A DNA stretch of 64,000 nucleotides from Candidatus Iainarchaeum sp. (GCA_028691435.1 JAQUZG010000003.1:1-64000), one strand, 5' to 3'. Counted from the first letter of the stretch, positions 33,625 to 42,715 are shown. Made by a program: numbers and translations. Notes: generated from the sequence alone by a model not told the origin.

Positions 33625-34293
33625 ATGAAAAACAATTTAAGACAAAATATAATTCTAAAAAATATTGTTTTACTTGATGAAATAAATAAATCAAAAAAAG
33701 TTAAACTGATTAGTGAAAAAGAATTGATGAATATAATGAAAAAACAAAATCAAAATAATTTAACAAGTAAAAATGATTTGCCAAATAAATCTACTTTGTC
33801 AAATGACTCTGATTTAAATTTTGATTTAAAACTTGAAATTGCATCTGGAAATAAACCAAAACCAGGATTTATTCATTTTGATGTTAGAAAAAATATTGGT
33901 GCTGATGTTTTGGGGGATGTAAGAAATTTACCATTTAAAGATAATACATTTAGTGAAATTTATTCTAGATTTTTACTTGAACATTTATCAAGAAAAGATG
34001 CTATTAAATCACTTTCAGAAATTTATCGAGTTTTAAAAAACAATGGAACTTTTGAAATAATTGTTCCAGATTTAAAGTACTTTTGTAAATTGTTTATTAG
34101 TGAAAAAGGACAACTAAAAGAATGGGCATTGAATAAAATGTATGGATTTGAAAATTATGATGAAGACCATCACTTTTTTGGATATGATGAAGAAATATTA
34201 ACTGAATTTTTAAAATATGTAAAATTTACTTATATAAAAAAGATTGATGATGAAGAACAATATTTACATTTAATAGTTAAGAAAGTCGAGTAA
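33625..34293 (+). CDS. Class I SAM methyltransferase (Methyltransf_11-like)
   Basis: 222 residues. Residues 1-70 are a Lys/Asn-rich, probably unstructured lead. Methyltransferase core: LKLEIASGNKPKPGFIHFDV (motif I variant, E-x-A-S-G-N instead of DxGxG), GADVLGDVRNLPFKDNTF, SRFLLEHLSRKDAIKSLSEI and YRVLKNNGTFEIIVPDL. This pattern is common in enzymes that modify sugars or lipids in envelope biosynthesis, but the substrate is not inferable. Divergent from the DedA-like gene. Confidence 0.82.
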   Translation: MKNNLRQNIILKNIVLLDEINKSKKVKLISEKELMNIMKKQNQNNLTSKNDLPNKSTLSNDSDLNFDLKLEIASGNKPKPGFIHFDVRKNIGADVLGDVRNLPFKDNTFSEIYSRFLLEHLSRKDAIKSLSEIYRVLKNNGTFEIIVPDLKYFCKLFISEKGQLKEWALNKMYGFENYDEDHHFFGYDEEILTEFLKYVKFTYIKKIDDEEQYLHLIVKKVE

Positions 34294-34421
34294 CAAAACT
34301 AATCAAATAATTTGTTTTATAATTATTTGCTTTATTAATTTTATTTAATTGGTTTATTTGCATTAGCTGATTTATTTGTTTAATGTATTAAACCTAATAA
34401 ATATTTAAGGTGGGGAAAATA

Positions 34422-35021
34422 ATGAAAAATTTAAGTAAATTAATTTTTGGAGTATTTGTAATATCACTGTTTTTGGTTTTTTTTGGATGTGTTAATCAAC
34501 AACCAATAGGGGATAAAAATTTAGTTGATTTAAACAGTAGTTCTGTTGATAATAATTTAACTGTTGATAAAAATTCTTCAACTTATTCTAATCTTGAATC
34601 TTTATTTAGAGCAAAAACTGGGAATACAGTGACTGTTCATTATGTTGGATCTTATGAAAATGGCACTATTTTTGATTCAAGTGTAGATAGAAATCAACCA
34701 ATTACTTTTGTTGTTGGTAGTGGACAAATGATAGAAGGTTTTGATGAAGCAGTAGTTGGAATGAAAGTTGGAGATAAAAAAACAGTTATTATTCCGCCTG
34801 AAAAAGCTTATGGTGTTGAATCAACTAATGTTTATTATGTGGATTCTAATATGTTTGATACAAATAAACTTGATGTTGGTATGATATTTAGAGAATCAAT
34901 TAATGGTTATATAATCAAAGTTGTTGAAGTTGTTAATGATAGAAATGTTGGTGTAACAGTTAATAATTCAAAAGCTGGTCAAACATTAATATTTGATATT
35001 GAAATGTTAAATATAAAATAA
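34422..35021 (+). CDS. FKBP-type prolyl isomerase, lipoprotein
   Basis: 199 residues from the ATG at 34422 (GGTGGGG just upstream). A lipoprotein-like signal (LIFGVFVISLFLVFFGC) puts a Cys at about residue 24 and is followed by an Asn/Ser-rich linker. The FKBP core is complete: GNTVTVHYVGSYENGTIFDS, PITFVVGSGQMIEGFDEAVV and GDKKTVIIPPEKAYGV, then a SlyD-type insert-in-flap region. An exported prolyl isomerase or chaperone for surface proteins. The FKBP that follows (35088) is a cytosolic paralogue with very similar core, so a duplication with re-targeting. Confidence 0.9.
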   Translation: MKNLSKLIFGVFVISLFLVFFGCVNQQPIGDKNLVDLNSSSVDNNLTVDKNSSTYSNLESLFRAKTGNTVTVHYVGSYENGTIFDSSVDRNQPITFVVGSGQMIEGFDEAVVGMKVGDKKTVIIPPEKAYGVESTNVYYVDSNMFDTNKLDVGMIFRESINGYIIKVVEVVNDRNVGVTVNNSKAGQTLIFDIEMLNIK

Positions 35022-35033
35022 AATTAATATTTG

Positions 35034-35056
35034 ATAAAGACTTAATTAGTCTTTAT
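35034..35056 (+). terminator. Hairpin between the two FKBP genes
   Basis: ATAAAGACT and AGTCTTTAT form a perfect 9-bp stem with loop TAATT, followed by TTTATTTTTTAATTTTTT. Intrinsic-terminator look; the next gene then needs its own promoter or read-through. Confidence 0.55.
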
Positions 35057-35087
35057 TTTATTTTTTAATTTTTTAGGGGGAATTTAA

Positions 35088-35510
35088 ATGAGTAAGAAAG
35101 TAGATAGAGATGATGTTGTATCTGTACATTATACTGGTAAGTTTGAGGATGGAAAAAAGTTTGATTCAAGTCTTGATAGAAACCAACCACTTGAATTTGT
35201 TGTTGGAGCAGGTCAAATGATTAAAGGTTTTGATGAAGCAGTAGTTGGAATGAAAGTTGGAGAAAAGAAAACAGTAAAAATTCCTGCTGAAAAAGCGTAT
35301 GGAGTAAGGAATGAAAATGCAATTTTAAAAATAACAAAAGAAACTTTTCCAGATTTTGATAAATTAAAAGTTGGTATGGAATTAATGTCTTCTAATGGAG
35401 CATCTGGAAGAATAATTGAAATTTCTAATGGTGTTGCAACTGCTGATTTTAATCATTTTTTAGCAGGAAAAACACTAGTTTTTGATATTGAAATGTTAAA
35501 AATAGAATAA
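35088..35510 (+). CDS. FKBP-type prolyl isomerase, cytosolic (SlyD-like)
   Basis: 140 residues, AGGGGG ribosome site before ATG. FKBP domain DVVSVHYTGKFEDGKKFDS, LEFVVGAGQMIKGFDEAVV, GEKKTVKIPAEKAYG followed by the IF-like domain KITKETFPDFDKLKVGMELM and the closing HFLAGKTLVFDIEMLKI. Length and insert match archaeal short FKBPs. Acts as prolyl cis-trans isomerase and holding chaperone. Lacks a signal peptide, unlike its upstream twin. Confidence 0.94.
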   Translation: MSKKVDRDDVVSVHYTGKFEDGKKFDSSLDRNQPLEFVVGAGQMIKGFDEAVVGMKVGEKKTVKIPAEKAYGVRNENAILKITKETFPDFDKLKVGMELMSSNGASGRIIEISNGVATADFNHFLAGKTLVFDIEMLKIE

Positions 35511-35546
35511 TTTTCTATTTTTATAATTAGCTATCTAATTTAATTT

Positions 35547-36329
35547 TTATTTATTTTTAATTCCCATTTGGAAAAAAATATCTTCTTCTAAATCTTTTTC
35601 TTTATCCAGTTTTGTTTTTTTAAGATCTCTAATTATTTCTTTTGTATTTTGTTTTAATTCAGATTTTGTTTTATATATTTCATTATTTTTTTTAATAACT
35701 GTTAATTTTGATTCAATATCAATTATTGATTTCTTAATATTTGAATTTAATTTATTATAATTCTCTTCATTAAGTTTTCGTTTTAAATATTTTTCTTGAG
35801 CTATTTTTGATTCGTTAATCTTTTTTGCTTTTTCTTTTAATAATTTAATTGCATTATCTAACTCGTTTTTTGGTAAATAATTTAATTTTTCTATTTCTTT
35901 ATTTAATTTAAATTCATTATTTTTTAATTTTAATTCACTTTCAATTTCTATTAATTCCTTGTTAGCTTCATTTGAAATCTCGGAATATGTTTTTTCATCA
36001 ATTTGCCTCTTTAAAAATTTACTCTCACTAATTTTTAACTTTTCATCAATTTCTCTTTTTTTATCACTCAATGACATACTATCTAAATTAACTAATTTAG
36101 TTAAATTTTGTTTTTTATTTTCTGATTTATTATTTACTAAATCAACTTTATTTATTATTATAATTGTTATAATTAAAATTATAAAAATAAAAATTGGAAT
36201 TAAATTAAATAATAAATTTTCACTAGATTCAGTAGTAAAAAATATTTTTATTAATCCAAAAGTTATTACAGGTAATAAGAAAGCAAGAATAATTAGGATA
36301 GTTGATGTTTTTCTTTTATTAAAATTCAT
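35547..36329 (-). CDS. Membrane-anchored coiled-coil protein with SHOCT-like repeats
   Basis: 260 residues. Two N-terminal membrane helices (TILIILAFLLPVITFGLIKI and LLFNLIPIFIFIILIITIIII) lead to a 180-residue highly charged helical region. Within it the unit KFLKRQIDEKTYSEI near residue 110 recurs as KYLKRKLNEENYNKL near residue 185; the pattern L/K-K-R-x-I/L-x-E-x-x-Y resembles SHOCT oligomerisation segments. So a cytosolic coiled-coil body held to the membrane. No known function. Convergent with the FKBP gene. Confidence 0.6.
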   Translation of the reverse strand: MNFNKRKTSTILIILAFLLPVITFGLIKIFFTTESSENLLFNLIPIFIFIILIITIIIINKVDLVNNKSENKKQNLTKLVNLDSMSLSDKKREIDEKLKISESKFLKRQIDEKTYSEISNEANKELIEIESELKLKNNEFKLNKEIEKLNYLPKNELDNAIKLLKEKAKKINESKIAQEKYLKRKLNEENYNKLNSNIKKSIIDIESKLTVIKKNNEIYKTKSELKQNTKEIIRDLKKTKLDKEKDLEEDIFFQMGIKNK

Positions 36330-36433
36330 ATTAAACTAACGATTTTGCTAAATAAAAATATTGCTGTGACTCAATTTCTATAAAATTGTAACCTAAAGCA
36401 CAAATTTATTAATTTCAAATTTTAATGATTATT

Positions 36434-37210
36434 ATGCAAAAAATTTTATTTGATCAAAAAGGACAAAATACAATTGAATATTTATTGCTAATCTCTGCAC
36501 TTCTTGTGCTTGGTGTCACTTTTGCAGTTTTATTAACTGATCAAAATCTTGATTTGATGAAATTATTTAATGCATCTAATAATTCTAAAAATGATGCACT
36601 TGTTATTTTGGATAATGCTGTTGATTATGATGAAAATGGGTATTTTTATTTATCTAATAATACTAATGAAACTTTAATTTTAACAAAAATTTCAACTTTT
36701 GATTTTAATTGGAGTTTAAAACCTAGTGAAAAAGTGACTGTTAAAGCAAATGGTTTAAATTGTGGATGTAAACAAATTGAAAAAAGAAATTGTGACTTAG
36801 AAGTAATTTATACAAAATCAAATGGTTTAGAATTTGTTCAAACAATTAATTTTGTTGCAAATTGTGTTGAAGAATTAAATGTTGCTAATTATATTGATAA
36901 TAATTTTTCTAATTTATCTAATTTTGATTCAAATTCCCCTTTGATTGAAATCATTTCTACAGAAATTGTTAATTTAAATGATTTGAAAATCACTTTTGTT
37001 ACATTTGATAATAATGATATTGCTAAATTTTATTCAAGAATAAATTATGAAGGTTATGAAGAAATAGCTCCTGAAATTGTAGATGTTGATGAAAATAAAT
37101 ATTCTTTTACATTTGTTTCAATTCCAAATGGAATAAATAAATATTTTATAAAAGTACAGGATTATGCAAGTAATTATTCAATAGATAGTAATTATTTTGA
37201 AAAAGAATAA
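36434..37210 (+). CDS. Class III signal peptide (archaeal pilin-like) protein
   Basis: 258 residues from ATG 36434. The N-terminus MQKILFDQKGQNTIEYLLLI is a class III (type IV pilin-like) signal: basic lead, K-G-Q processing site with Q+1 and E near +5, then the hydrophobic pilin helix ISALLVLGVTFAVLL. EppA/PibD-type peptidase would cut before the Gln. The remaining 220 residues are beta-rich, with a Cys pair cluster (NCGCKQIEKRNCDLE and a later NCVEE) likely bridged. So a minor pilin or surface fibre component. No pilus ATPase or peptidase gene is nearby. Confidence 0.82.
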   Translation: MQKILFDQKGQNTIEYLLLISALLVLGVTFAVLLTDQNLDLMKLFNASNNSKNDALVILDNAVDYDENGYFYLSNNTNETLILTKISTFDFNWSLKPSEKVTVKANGLNCGCKQIEKRNCDLEVIYTKSNGLEFVQTINFVANCVEELNVANYIDNNFSNLSNFDSNSPLIEIISTEIVNLNDLKITFVTFDNNDIAKFYSRINYEGYEEIAPEIVDVDENKYSFTFVSIPNGINKYFIKVQDYASNYSIDSNYFEKE

Positions 37211-37321
37211 GCTATTACTCATAGTTGATGTTATATAATTTAATATAAAAAAATAATAATAAAAAGAATAATTTATTAATTAGAAAATTATTATTTTTAT
37301 ATTAAATAATGTGGGATGTTT

Positions 37322-38248
37322 ATGGATATTGTTAAAAAAACTGTACAAGATATAAAATCATTAAAAATTCAAGGTGCTTCAAATGTACGAAAAAAAGCTG
37401 TTGATGCACTAATGAAAGCATCAACTAATAGTAAATTAAATAATCCTTTAGAATTTAGAAAAGAATTTTTAACTAATTCAGAATTATTGTTTTATGCTAG
37501 GCCAACTGAACCAGAACTTAGAACAGCAATTAGAATATTTAAAAAAAGTATTGCTCAAAAAGACTTGACAGTTAAACAAATGAAAGAAAAATTACAAAAA
37601 ACAGATTATGATTATGAAGCTTCACGAAAAAAAGCAAAAGAATTAATTGTAATGCATGGAGCTAAATTAATTCCAAAAAATTCAACTATTTTAACAATTT
37701 GTCATTCTTCAACAGTTGTTGATATTTTAATTAAGGCAAAGAAAAATATTAAACAAGTTTATTGTCTTGAAACTAGACCACTTTACCAAGGAAGAATTAC
37801 AGCAAAAGAATTAAGTGATGCCGGATTAAATGTAACTTTGTTAGTTGATAATGCTGCAAGTACAGTTTTAAAAAAGTGTGATTTCTTTTTTTCTGGAGCT
37901 GATGCAATACTAGCTGATGGAGATGTAATTAATAAAATTGGAACTAATCAAATAAGTTATGCATGTAAACGATATGATACAAAGCATTATGTTTGTGCTT
38001 CAACTCATAAATTTGAAGCAGTAACTTTTTTTGGAGAACAAGAACCAATTGAACAAAGGGCTGTAAAAGAAATATTTGAAAAAAAAGCAAAATTTTCTAT
38101 TCTTAATCCAGCTTTTGATCGAACGGATTCTTCAACAATTGAAGGAATAATTACTGAAAAAGGAGTTTTTGGTCCAAAACAATTAGCCTCAATACTCTAT
38201 GCTGAATTAAACTTAGCAAGTTATGAAAGTGAATTTTTAAAACTTTAA
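37322..38248 (+). CDS. Ribose-1,5-bisphosphate isomerase (eIF2B-like family)
   Basis: 308 residues starting at ATG 37322 (the ribosome-like GTGGGATG precedes). Family core: LTICHSSTVVDILIKA with the Cys at about residue 127, CLETRPLYQGRITAKEL, VTLLVDNAAS, FFSGADAILADGDVINKIG with the Asp about 67 residues later, the spacing of the catalytic Cys/Asp pair described for the archaeal R15P isomerase, and YACKRYDTKHYVCASTHKF. Converts ribose-1,5-bisphosphate to ribulose-1,5-bisphosphate. Fits AMP phosphorylase at 40147. An eIF2B alpha-like or methylthioribose isomerase role is less likely but possible by eye. Confidence 0.87.
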   Translation: MDIVKKTVQDIKSLKIQGASNVRKKAVDALMKASTNSKLNNPLEFRKEFLTNSELLFYARPTEPELRTAIRIFKKSIAQKDLTVKQMKEKLQKTDYDYEASRKKAKELIVMHGAKLIPKNSTILTICHSSTVVDILIKAKKNIKQVYCLETRPLYQGRITAKELSDAGLNVTLLVDNAASTVLKKCDFFFSGADAILADGDVINKIGTNQISYACKRYDTKHYVCASTHKFEAVTFFGEQEPIEQRAVKEIFEKKAKFSILNPAFDRTDSSTIEGIITEKGVFGPKQLASILYAELNLASYESEFLKL

Positions 38249-38325
38249 AGTTTACTTTTTTTGGATTAAAAAAATAAAAAAAGACTAACTTTTGAAAAGG
38301 AATTAATTTAAATTGACTAAATTAA

Positions 38326-38898
38326 TTACCTTCCAGGCCTTCTTGATTGTAATCCAGGTCTTTTCCTTGGATTAATTATTTCTGGGCGTCTTATTACTTG
38401 GCCACTTTTTCTCATTGGACCTCGTAACACTAATCTTGGTTGTCTTGTAACTACTTGTTGTCCAGTCTTTGGTTTTAATCCTTTACTTGTTGAAGTATTT
38501 GGTTGTTGTAAAACAACTGGTCTTTTTGGACTTGTTGGTTTTCTACCATTTTGAATTTGATATCCTGTAACTACTTTATGTCTAGTAAACGGTTGTCTAA
38601 TTGGTAATTGACTTGGATGAATTGACTGACTAGTTTCTTGTGAGTTATTTATTTCTTGGGCATTTTTTTGAAGTCTTGCTCTTTTTTTTCGAGCTATATT
38701 CTTTAATTCTAATTCACGAGCTAATTTTGCAAGTCTATCTTGTTCAGCTTTAATTTCCTCAGGAGTTAATTCTTGTTTTGCTGGTTTAGGTTTTGGCTTA
38801 GGAGTTGGGGCGAGTCCATTTTTTTGCTGGTTTGCTAAAATCCTTTGTTGATTTGAAATTTTCCGTTGTATTTTTTTTAATCGTTTAACTTTTCTCAT
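38326..38898 (-). CDS. Basic, low-complexity hypothetical protein
   Basis: 190 residues starting at ATG 38898 (GTGAATGATT upstream). The whole chain is rich in Lys, Arg, Gln and Pro; a KPKPKP run is near 35 and a long charged helix (EEIKAEQDRLAKLARELELK) is near 50. The second half is Pro/Arg/Gly-rich, ending RPGLQSRRPGR. Likely disordered and nucleic-acid-binding. It directly follows the TyrRS gene (21-base gap) on the same strand. No family recognised. Confidence 0.5.
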   Translation of the reverse strand: MRKVKRLKKIQRKISNQQRILANQQKNGLAPTPKPKPKPAKQELTPEEIKAEQDRLAKLARELELKNIARKKRARLQKNAQEINNSQETSQSIHPSQLPIRQPFTRHKVVTGYQIQNGRKPTSPKRPVVLQQPNTSTSKGLKPKTGQQVVTRQPRLVLRGPMRKSGQVIRRPEIINPRKRPGLQSRRPGR

Positions 38899-38919
38899 AA
38901 TCATTCACTTAATTAATTA

Positions 38920-39990
38920 TTATTTTGTTATATTAAAACTTTTCACTTGAGCTAACAAATCTTTTGCTCTTGAATTATTTTCAAAATGTTTTCTTGTTGG
39001 TTCAATTAATTTGTCTATGTATACTGCAGTTGCTGTTTTTAAGTCGCCAGGATGTAATTCTTTTTTTAAGAATGCATCTTCCATTTCTTTATAATTATTA
39101 AATTCAACATCTCCACCATATTGAGTAGGTCTTTCAATTTTAACTTTATCAAATCTTTCAAAAATCATATATTTGTTATATTCCATAATTGGATTTTCTT
39201 CAGCAATTCCTTCTAAACAAAATGCTTTTGAAATTTTTCGCTTAATATCTTCTGCCCCATCTGTCATAAAGATTGCTGAATCAGGATTACTCTTACTCAT
39301 TTTTTTTGCAATTGCTCTTTCTGCACCAATTGCATCTGTTTTAACTTCTTTAAGTCCAGCCATCATGTGGTGTGAAATAACAATTGGTTTATAGTATCCA
39401 ATTTTTGGCCCAATTTCTCTAGCTAAAACATTTACTTTTCTTTGATCAAGTCCAAGTTGAGTCACATCTGCTCCTAAATAAAAAATATCTGCACATTGCA
39501 TGCAAGGGTAGAATATTTGAGCTGCTTTTAAATCATTTTCTCCTCTTCCCATAATTTGAGAACATCTTGTAATTCTTGTAACTGAATTTTTTGTAGCAAT
39601 ATTCATTACTATTTTCCAATAATCTGGATCTTTAATTACATCATTTGCCCAAACAAATTCAACTCCACTTAAATCCATTCCAGTAGTTTTCCAAACTTCA
39701 ATAAAATATTCTCCAGCAGTTTGAATATTTTCTAAATTTCCGCCAAGTTTATTATTTGCAAGTGCAAACCAATCAGCAACATACATTTTAAATTTAAAAC
39801 CAGCTTTTACCATTTTATTAATATTAATCGCTCTTAAAATTCCTTGAGCAATATGGATTTGTCCACTTGGTTCAAAACCATCATAAGCAATAGGATTTTT
39901 TTTAGTTTCAAGAAGATTTCGTAATTCTTCTTCAGTTAAGATTTCCTCTCCAACTTCTTTAATTAAGTCAATTTTTTGATCAATATTCAT
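38920..39990 (-). CDS. tyrS: Tyrosyl-tRNA synthetase, archaeal type
   Basis: 356 residues. AYDGFEPSGQIHIAQGILRA carries the HIAQ version of the HIGH motif, YVADWFALANNKLGGN, IFYPCMQCADIFYLGADVTQLGLDQRKVNVLAR binds Tyr and the tRNA, and KKMSKSNPDSAIF is the KMSKS loop. It is the shorter, archaeal/eukaryotic-type TyrRS without an S4 domain. Charges tRNA-Tyr in the cytosol. The neighbouring basic gene follows. Confidence 0.96.
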   Translation of the reverse strand: MNIDQKIDLIKEVGEEILTEEELRNLLETKKNPIAYDGFEPSGQIHIAQGILRAININKMVKAGFKFKMYVADWFALANNKLGGNLENIQTAGEYFIEVWKTTGMDLSGVEFVWANDVIKDPDYWKIVMNIATKNSVTRITRCSQIMGRGENDLKAAQIFYPCMQCADIFYLGADVTQLGLDQRKVNVLAREIGPKIGYYKPIVISHHMMAGLKEVKTDAIGAERAIAKKMSKSNPDSAIFMTDGAEDIKRKISKAFCLEGIAEENPIMEYNKYMIFERFDKVKIERPTQYGGDVEFNNYKEMEDAFLKKELHPGDLKTATAVYIDKLIEPTRKHFENNSRAKDLLAQVKSFNITK

Positions 39991-40146
39991 AACAAAAATA
40001 AGTTTAATTCTTTTTTTATATGTTATGTTTTATTGATTTTTTTTATTTGATTATTATTTTAAATTATATTTTATTTTCTCTCAAAACAATTATAAACTAC
40101 TTTTGTGTTATTTAATTAAATTAAGGATAAAAAAATGGTGATTTAG

Positions 40147-41670
40147 ATGAGTGATTATTCAAAGGATTTAAAAGTAAAAATATTTGGGATTACAACTGGA
40201 AAATCAATTTGTATATTAAATAAAATTGATGCAAAAGATTTTGGTTTATTTACTGGTGACAGAGTAGAACTTTATAATAAACGATCAAAAAAGAGAGCTG
40301 TTGGAGTTATTGATATAACTGCAAATGAATTAAAATCTGGTCAAATTGGATTATTTGAAGATATTGCTGCTACTCTTAGCGCAAAAGAAAAAGATTTAAT
40401 TGATACAAAAGTAACTAAATCACTTAAAAGTTTAGATTTTATAAAAAAGAAAATGGATGGTAAAAAATTAACAAATGAAGAAGTAGTTGAAATTGTAAAA
40501 GATATTACTGATGATAGATTAACTGATGTTGAAGCAAGTGCATTTATTGCTGCTATTTATATGAAAGGATTAGATTTAGATGAAACTGTTTACATGACTA
40601 AAGCTCTAATAAATAATGGAAATAAGATTTCTTTCGATGTAACTCCAGTTGTGGATAAACACAGTGTTGGGGGAGTAAATGGGCGAGCAACAATGGTAAT
40701 CATTCCAATAATTGCTAGTGCTGGATTATATATGCCAAAAACTTCATCAAGAAGTATTACTTCTTCAGCAGGAACAGCTGATGCAATGGAAGTTTTAGCA
40801 CCAGTTGATTTAGATTTTAATAAAATAAAAGAAATTACAAAAAAAGTTGGGGGAGTAATTGCTTGGGGTGGAGCAGTAGATCTTGCACCAGCAGATGATA
40901 AAATCATAAAACTTGAACACCCATTAAGTTTAGATCCAGAAGGACAAGTAATTGCTTCAGTTCTTGCAAAAAAAGCAAGTGTTGGAAGTAAATATGTTGT
41001 AATTGATTTACCTGTTGGACCACAAGTAAAAATAAAAGATCAAAAAACAGCACTAAGAATGGCTGAAAAATTTGTTCATGTTGGAAAAGAAATTGGAATG
41101 GAAGTTGATGCTGTAATTACTGATGGAACAGAACCTAGTGGTTTAGCATTTGGTCCAGCTCTTGAAGCAAAATATGCTCTTGAGATTCTTGAAGGAAAAA
41201 GATTTGATAATCTTGCACAAAAAAGTTGTGAATGTGCGGGAGCAGTTCTTGAATTAGCTAAAAAAGTAAAAGTTGGAAAAGGGTATGAAGCAGCAAGAGT
41301 AATTCTTGAATCAGGAAAAGCTTTAGCAAAAATGAAAGAAATTATTAAAGCCCAGGGTGGAAAAATATTTTCAAGTGAAGATATTAAATTAGCTAAATAT
41401 AAAAAAGAAATTTTTGCGAAAGAAAATGGAGTAATACAAGAATTTAATATCAAACTTTTAACAAAAGCTGCAAGATTAGCAGGTGCACCAGCTGATAAAA
41501 CAGCAGGGATATTACTTTCAAAAACAGTTGGAGAAAAAATCGGTAGGAATGAATTATTATTAACTATCTATGCTGAAAACAAACAAAAATTAGAAGTTGC
41601 TACTGAATTTATTGAACAAAATTGTCCAGTAACATTTAAAAAAATAATAATTCAAACAATAAGAGATTAA
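40147..41670 (+). CDS. deoA: AMP phosphorylase
   Basis: 507 residues, the long archaeal form. An N-terminal extra domain (residues 1-85, KIFGITTGKSICILNKIDA...) precedes a thymidine-phosphorylase-like fold with the phosphate-binding KHSVGGVNGRATMVIIPII, then YMPKTSSRSITSSAGTADAM, LAPVDLDF, and ITDGTEPSGLAFGPALEAKY. The N-terminal extension separates it from bacterial DeoA. It converts AMP and phosphate to adenine and ribose-1,5-bisphosphate, feeding the isomerase at 37322. GGTGATTTAG sets the ATG. A hairpin lies at its stop codon. Confidence 0.96.
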   Translation: MSDYSKDLKVKIFGITTGKSICILNKIDAKDFGLFTGDRVELYNKRSKKRAVGVIDITANELKSGQIGLFEDIAATLSAKEKDLIDTKVTKSLKSLDFIKKKMDGKKLTNEEVVEIVKDITDDRLTDVEASAFIAAIYMKGLDLDETVYMTKALINNGNKISFDVTPVVDKHSVGGVNGRATMVIIPIIASAGLYMPKTSSRSITSSAGTADAMEVLAPVDLDFNKIKEITKKVGGVIAWGGAVDLAPADDKIIKLEHPLSLDPEGQVIASVLAKKASVGSKYVVIDLPVGPQVKIKDQKTALRMAEKFVHVGKEIGMEVDAVITDGTEPSGLAFGPALEAKYALEILEGKRFDNLAQKSCECAGAVLELAKKVKVGKGYEAARVILESGKALAKMKEIIKAQGGKIFSSEDIKLAKYKKEIFAKENGVIQEFNIKLLTKAARLAGAPADKTAGILLSKTVGEKIGRNELLLTIYAENKQKLEVATEFIEQNCPVTFKKIIIQTIRD

Positions 41671-41692
41671 ACAGACTTAATAACTGTTTAAT
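41666..41692 (+). terminator. Hairpin at the end of the AMP phosphorylase gene
   Basis: ATTAAACAG and CTGTTTAAT form a 9-bp stem that includes the stop codon, followed 20 bases on by a second imperfect stem (41710-41735) and then T-rich DNA. The two lie between convergent AMP phosphorylase and ksgA. Confidence 0.5.
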
Positions 41693-41798
41693 TAAAAAAA
41701 TTAGTTTAGGTAATTAATCATTTTGATTAATTTACTTAAATTTATTAAATTATTTTCTTGTTTAATTTTTATTTTTTTTACTTTTTAATTAAATAACT

Positions 41799-42623
41799 TT
41801 ATTTTTTAATTAATTCTTCATAAGTTTTAAGTATTTTTTCAGGAGATGAAGAATAGATTTTTTCATTTTTATTTTTTAATGTATCAAATTTTTTTTCAAT
41901 TGATTTTTTCCATTTTAATTCAGTTATTAAGAATGGTAAAGCTTGTCTTAAACCAGTTCTCATTACCTTGTTTTTGTGTCTAAATAATTCTTTTAAAAAA
42001 GTTTGATATGCCTTAGTATTATTTTTTTGTTTAAATGTTATATTTACTATTGCACTAGTGCAATTAGGTGCGGGATAAAAATTAGTTTTTGCAATTTTTT
42101 CAACAACTTCAATTTTTGCATTAACATTAACAAAACAAGTTAATGCAGTATATTCTTTTAATCCTTCAAATGCAGTTAATTTTTCAATAAACCCTTCATC
42201 AAGCATTAAAACAGCTTGAGTAATATTTTCAAGAGTAATTTTATTTAATAAATTTGTTGAAATGTGGTAAGGTGGTAAACTAACAACCTTGTTAATTTTA
42301 TATTTAGTATAATCAATTAAAAGTGCATCTTCATTTAGTAAAATTAATTGACCTTTTTCAATTTCTGATTTAAATTTATCTTTTAATACTTCAACCATTA
42401 CTTCATCTTTTTCTACAGCAATAACTTTACATTTATCAACTAAAAATTTTGTTAAAAATCCAGTTCCTGGTCCAATTTCAAGTACAACATCAGTACTTTT
42501 TAAGTTAGCAATTTTTGTCATATAAATTAAAACTGCTTGATTAGTACAAAAATTTTGAGAAAGTTTTTTATCCGGTTTAAAATGATATTTAATCATTAAA
42601 TCTTGTAATTCTTCAAGTCCCAT
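41799..42623 (-). CDS. rsmA: KsgA/Dim1-type rRNA adenine dimethyltransferase, motif IV altered
   Basis: 274 residues. Motif I LEIGPGTGFLTKFL, acidic EKDEVMVEVLKDKF and LNEDALLIDY are normal, and KKLSQNFCTNQAVLIYM matches the family N-terminus. The catalytic motif IV, normally N-[LI]-P-Y, reads SLPPYHIS (bases 42271-42286): the Asn that holds the target adenine is Leu. Otherwise complete, with the C-terminal helical domain. KsgA dimethylates two adenines at the end of 16S helix 45 and checks ribosome assembly. The context (last gene of eL21-rpoF-DUF655-ksgA) supports the identity. Activity may be weak or replaced by a structural role. Confidence 0.9.
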   Translation of the reverse strand: MGLEELQDLMIKYHFKPDKKLSQNFCTNQAVLIYMTKIANLKSTDVVLEIGPGTGFLTKFLVDKCKVIAVEKDEVMVEVLKDKFKSEIEKGQLILLNEDALLIDYTKYKINKVVSLPPYHISTNLLNKITLENITQAVLMLDEGFIEKLTAFEGLKEYTALTCFVNVNAKIEVVEKIAKTNFYPAPNCTSAIVNITFKQKNNTKAYQTFLKELFRHKNKVMRTGLRQALPFLITELKWKKSIEKKFDTLKNKNEKIYSSSPEKILKTYEELIKK

Positions 42624-42682
42624 AAGTAATCTTTTTCCTATTTAATAATCAATTATTGTTAATTAATCATTATAAACTAATC

Positions 42683-42715
42683 TTAAAAAAAAGAAAATAG
42701 CCGATTGGCTATTTC
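42683..42715 (-). terminator. Intrinsic-type terminator between DUF655 and ksgA
   Basis: On the minus strand AAATAGCC and GGCTATTT form an 8-bp stem with a 4-base loop followed by TTTTCTTTTTTTT. It starts 11 bases after the DUF655 stop, so ksgA expression probably depends on read-through or its own promoter. Confidence 0.7.
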
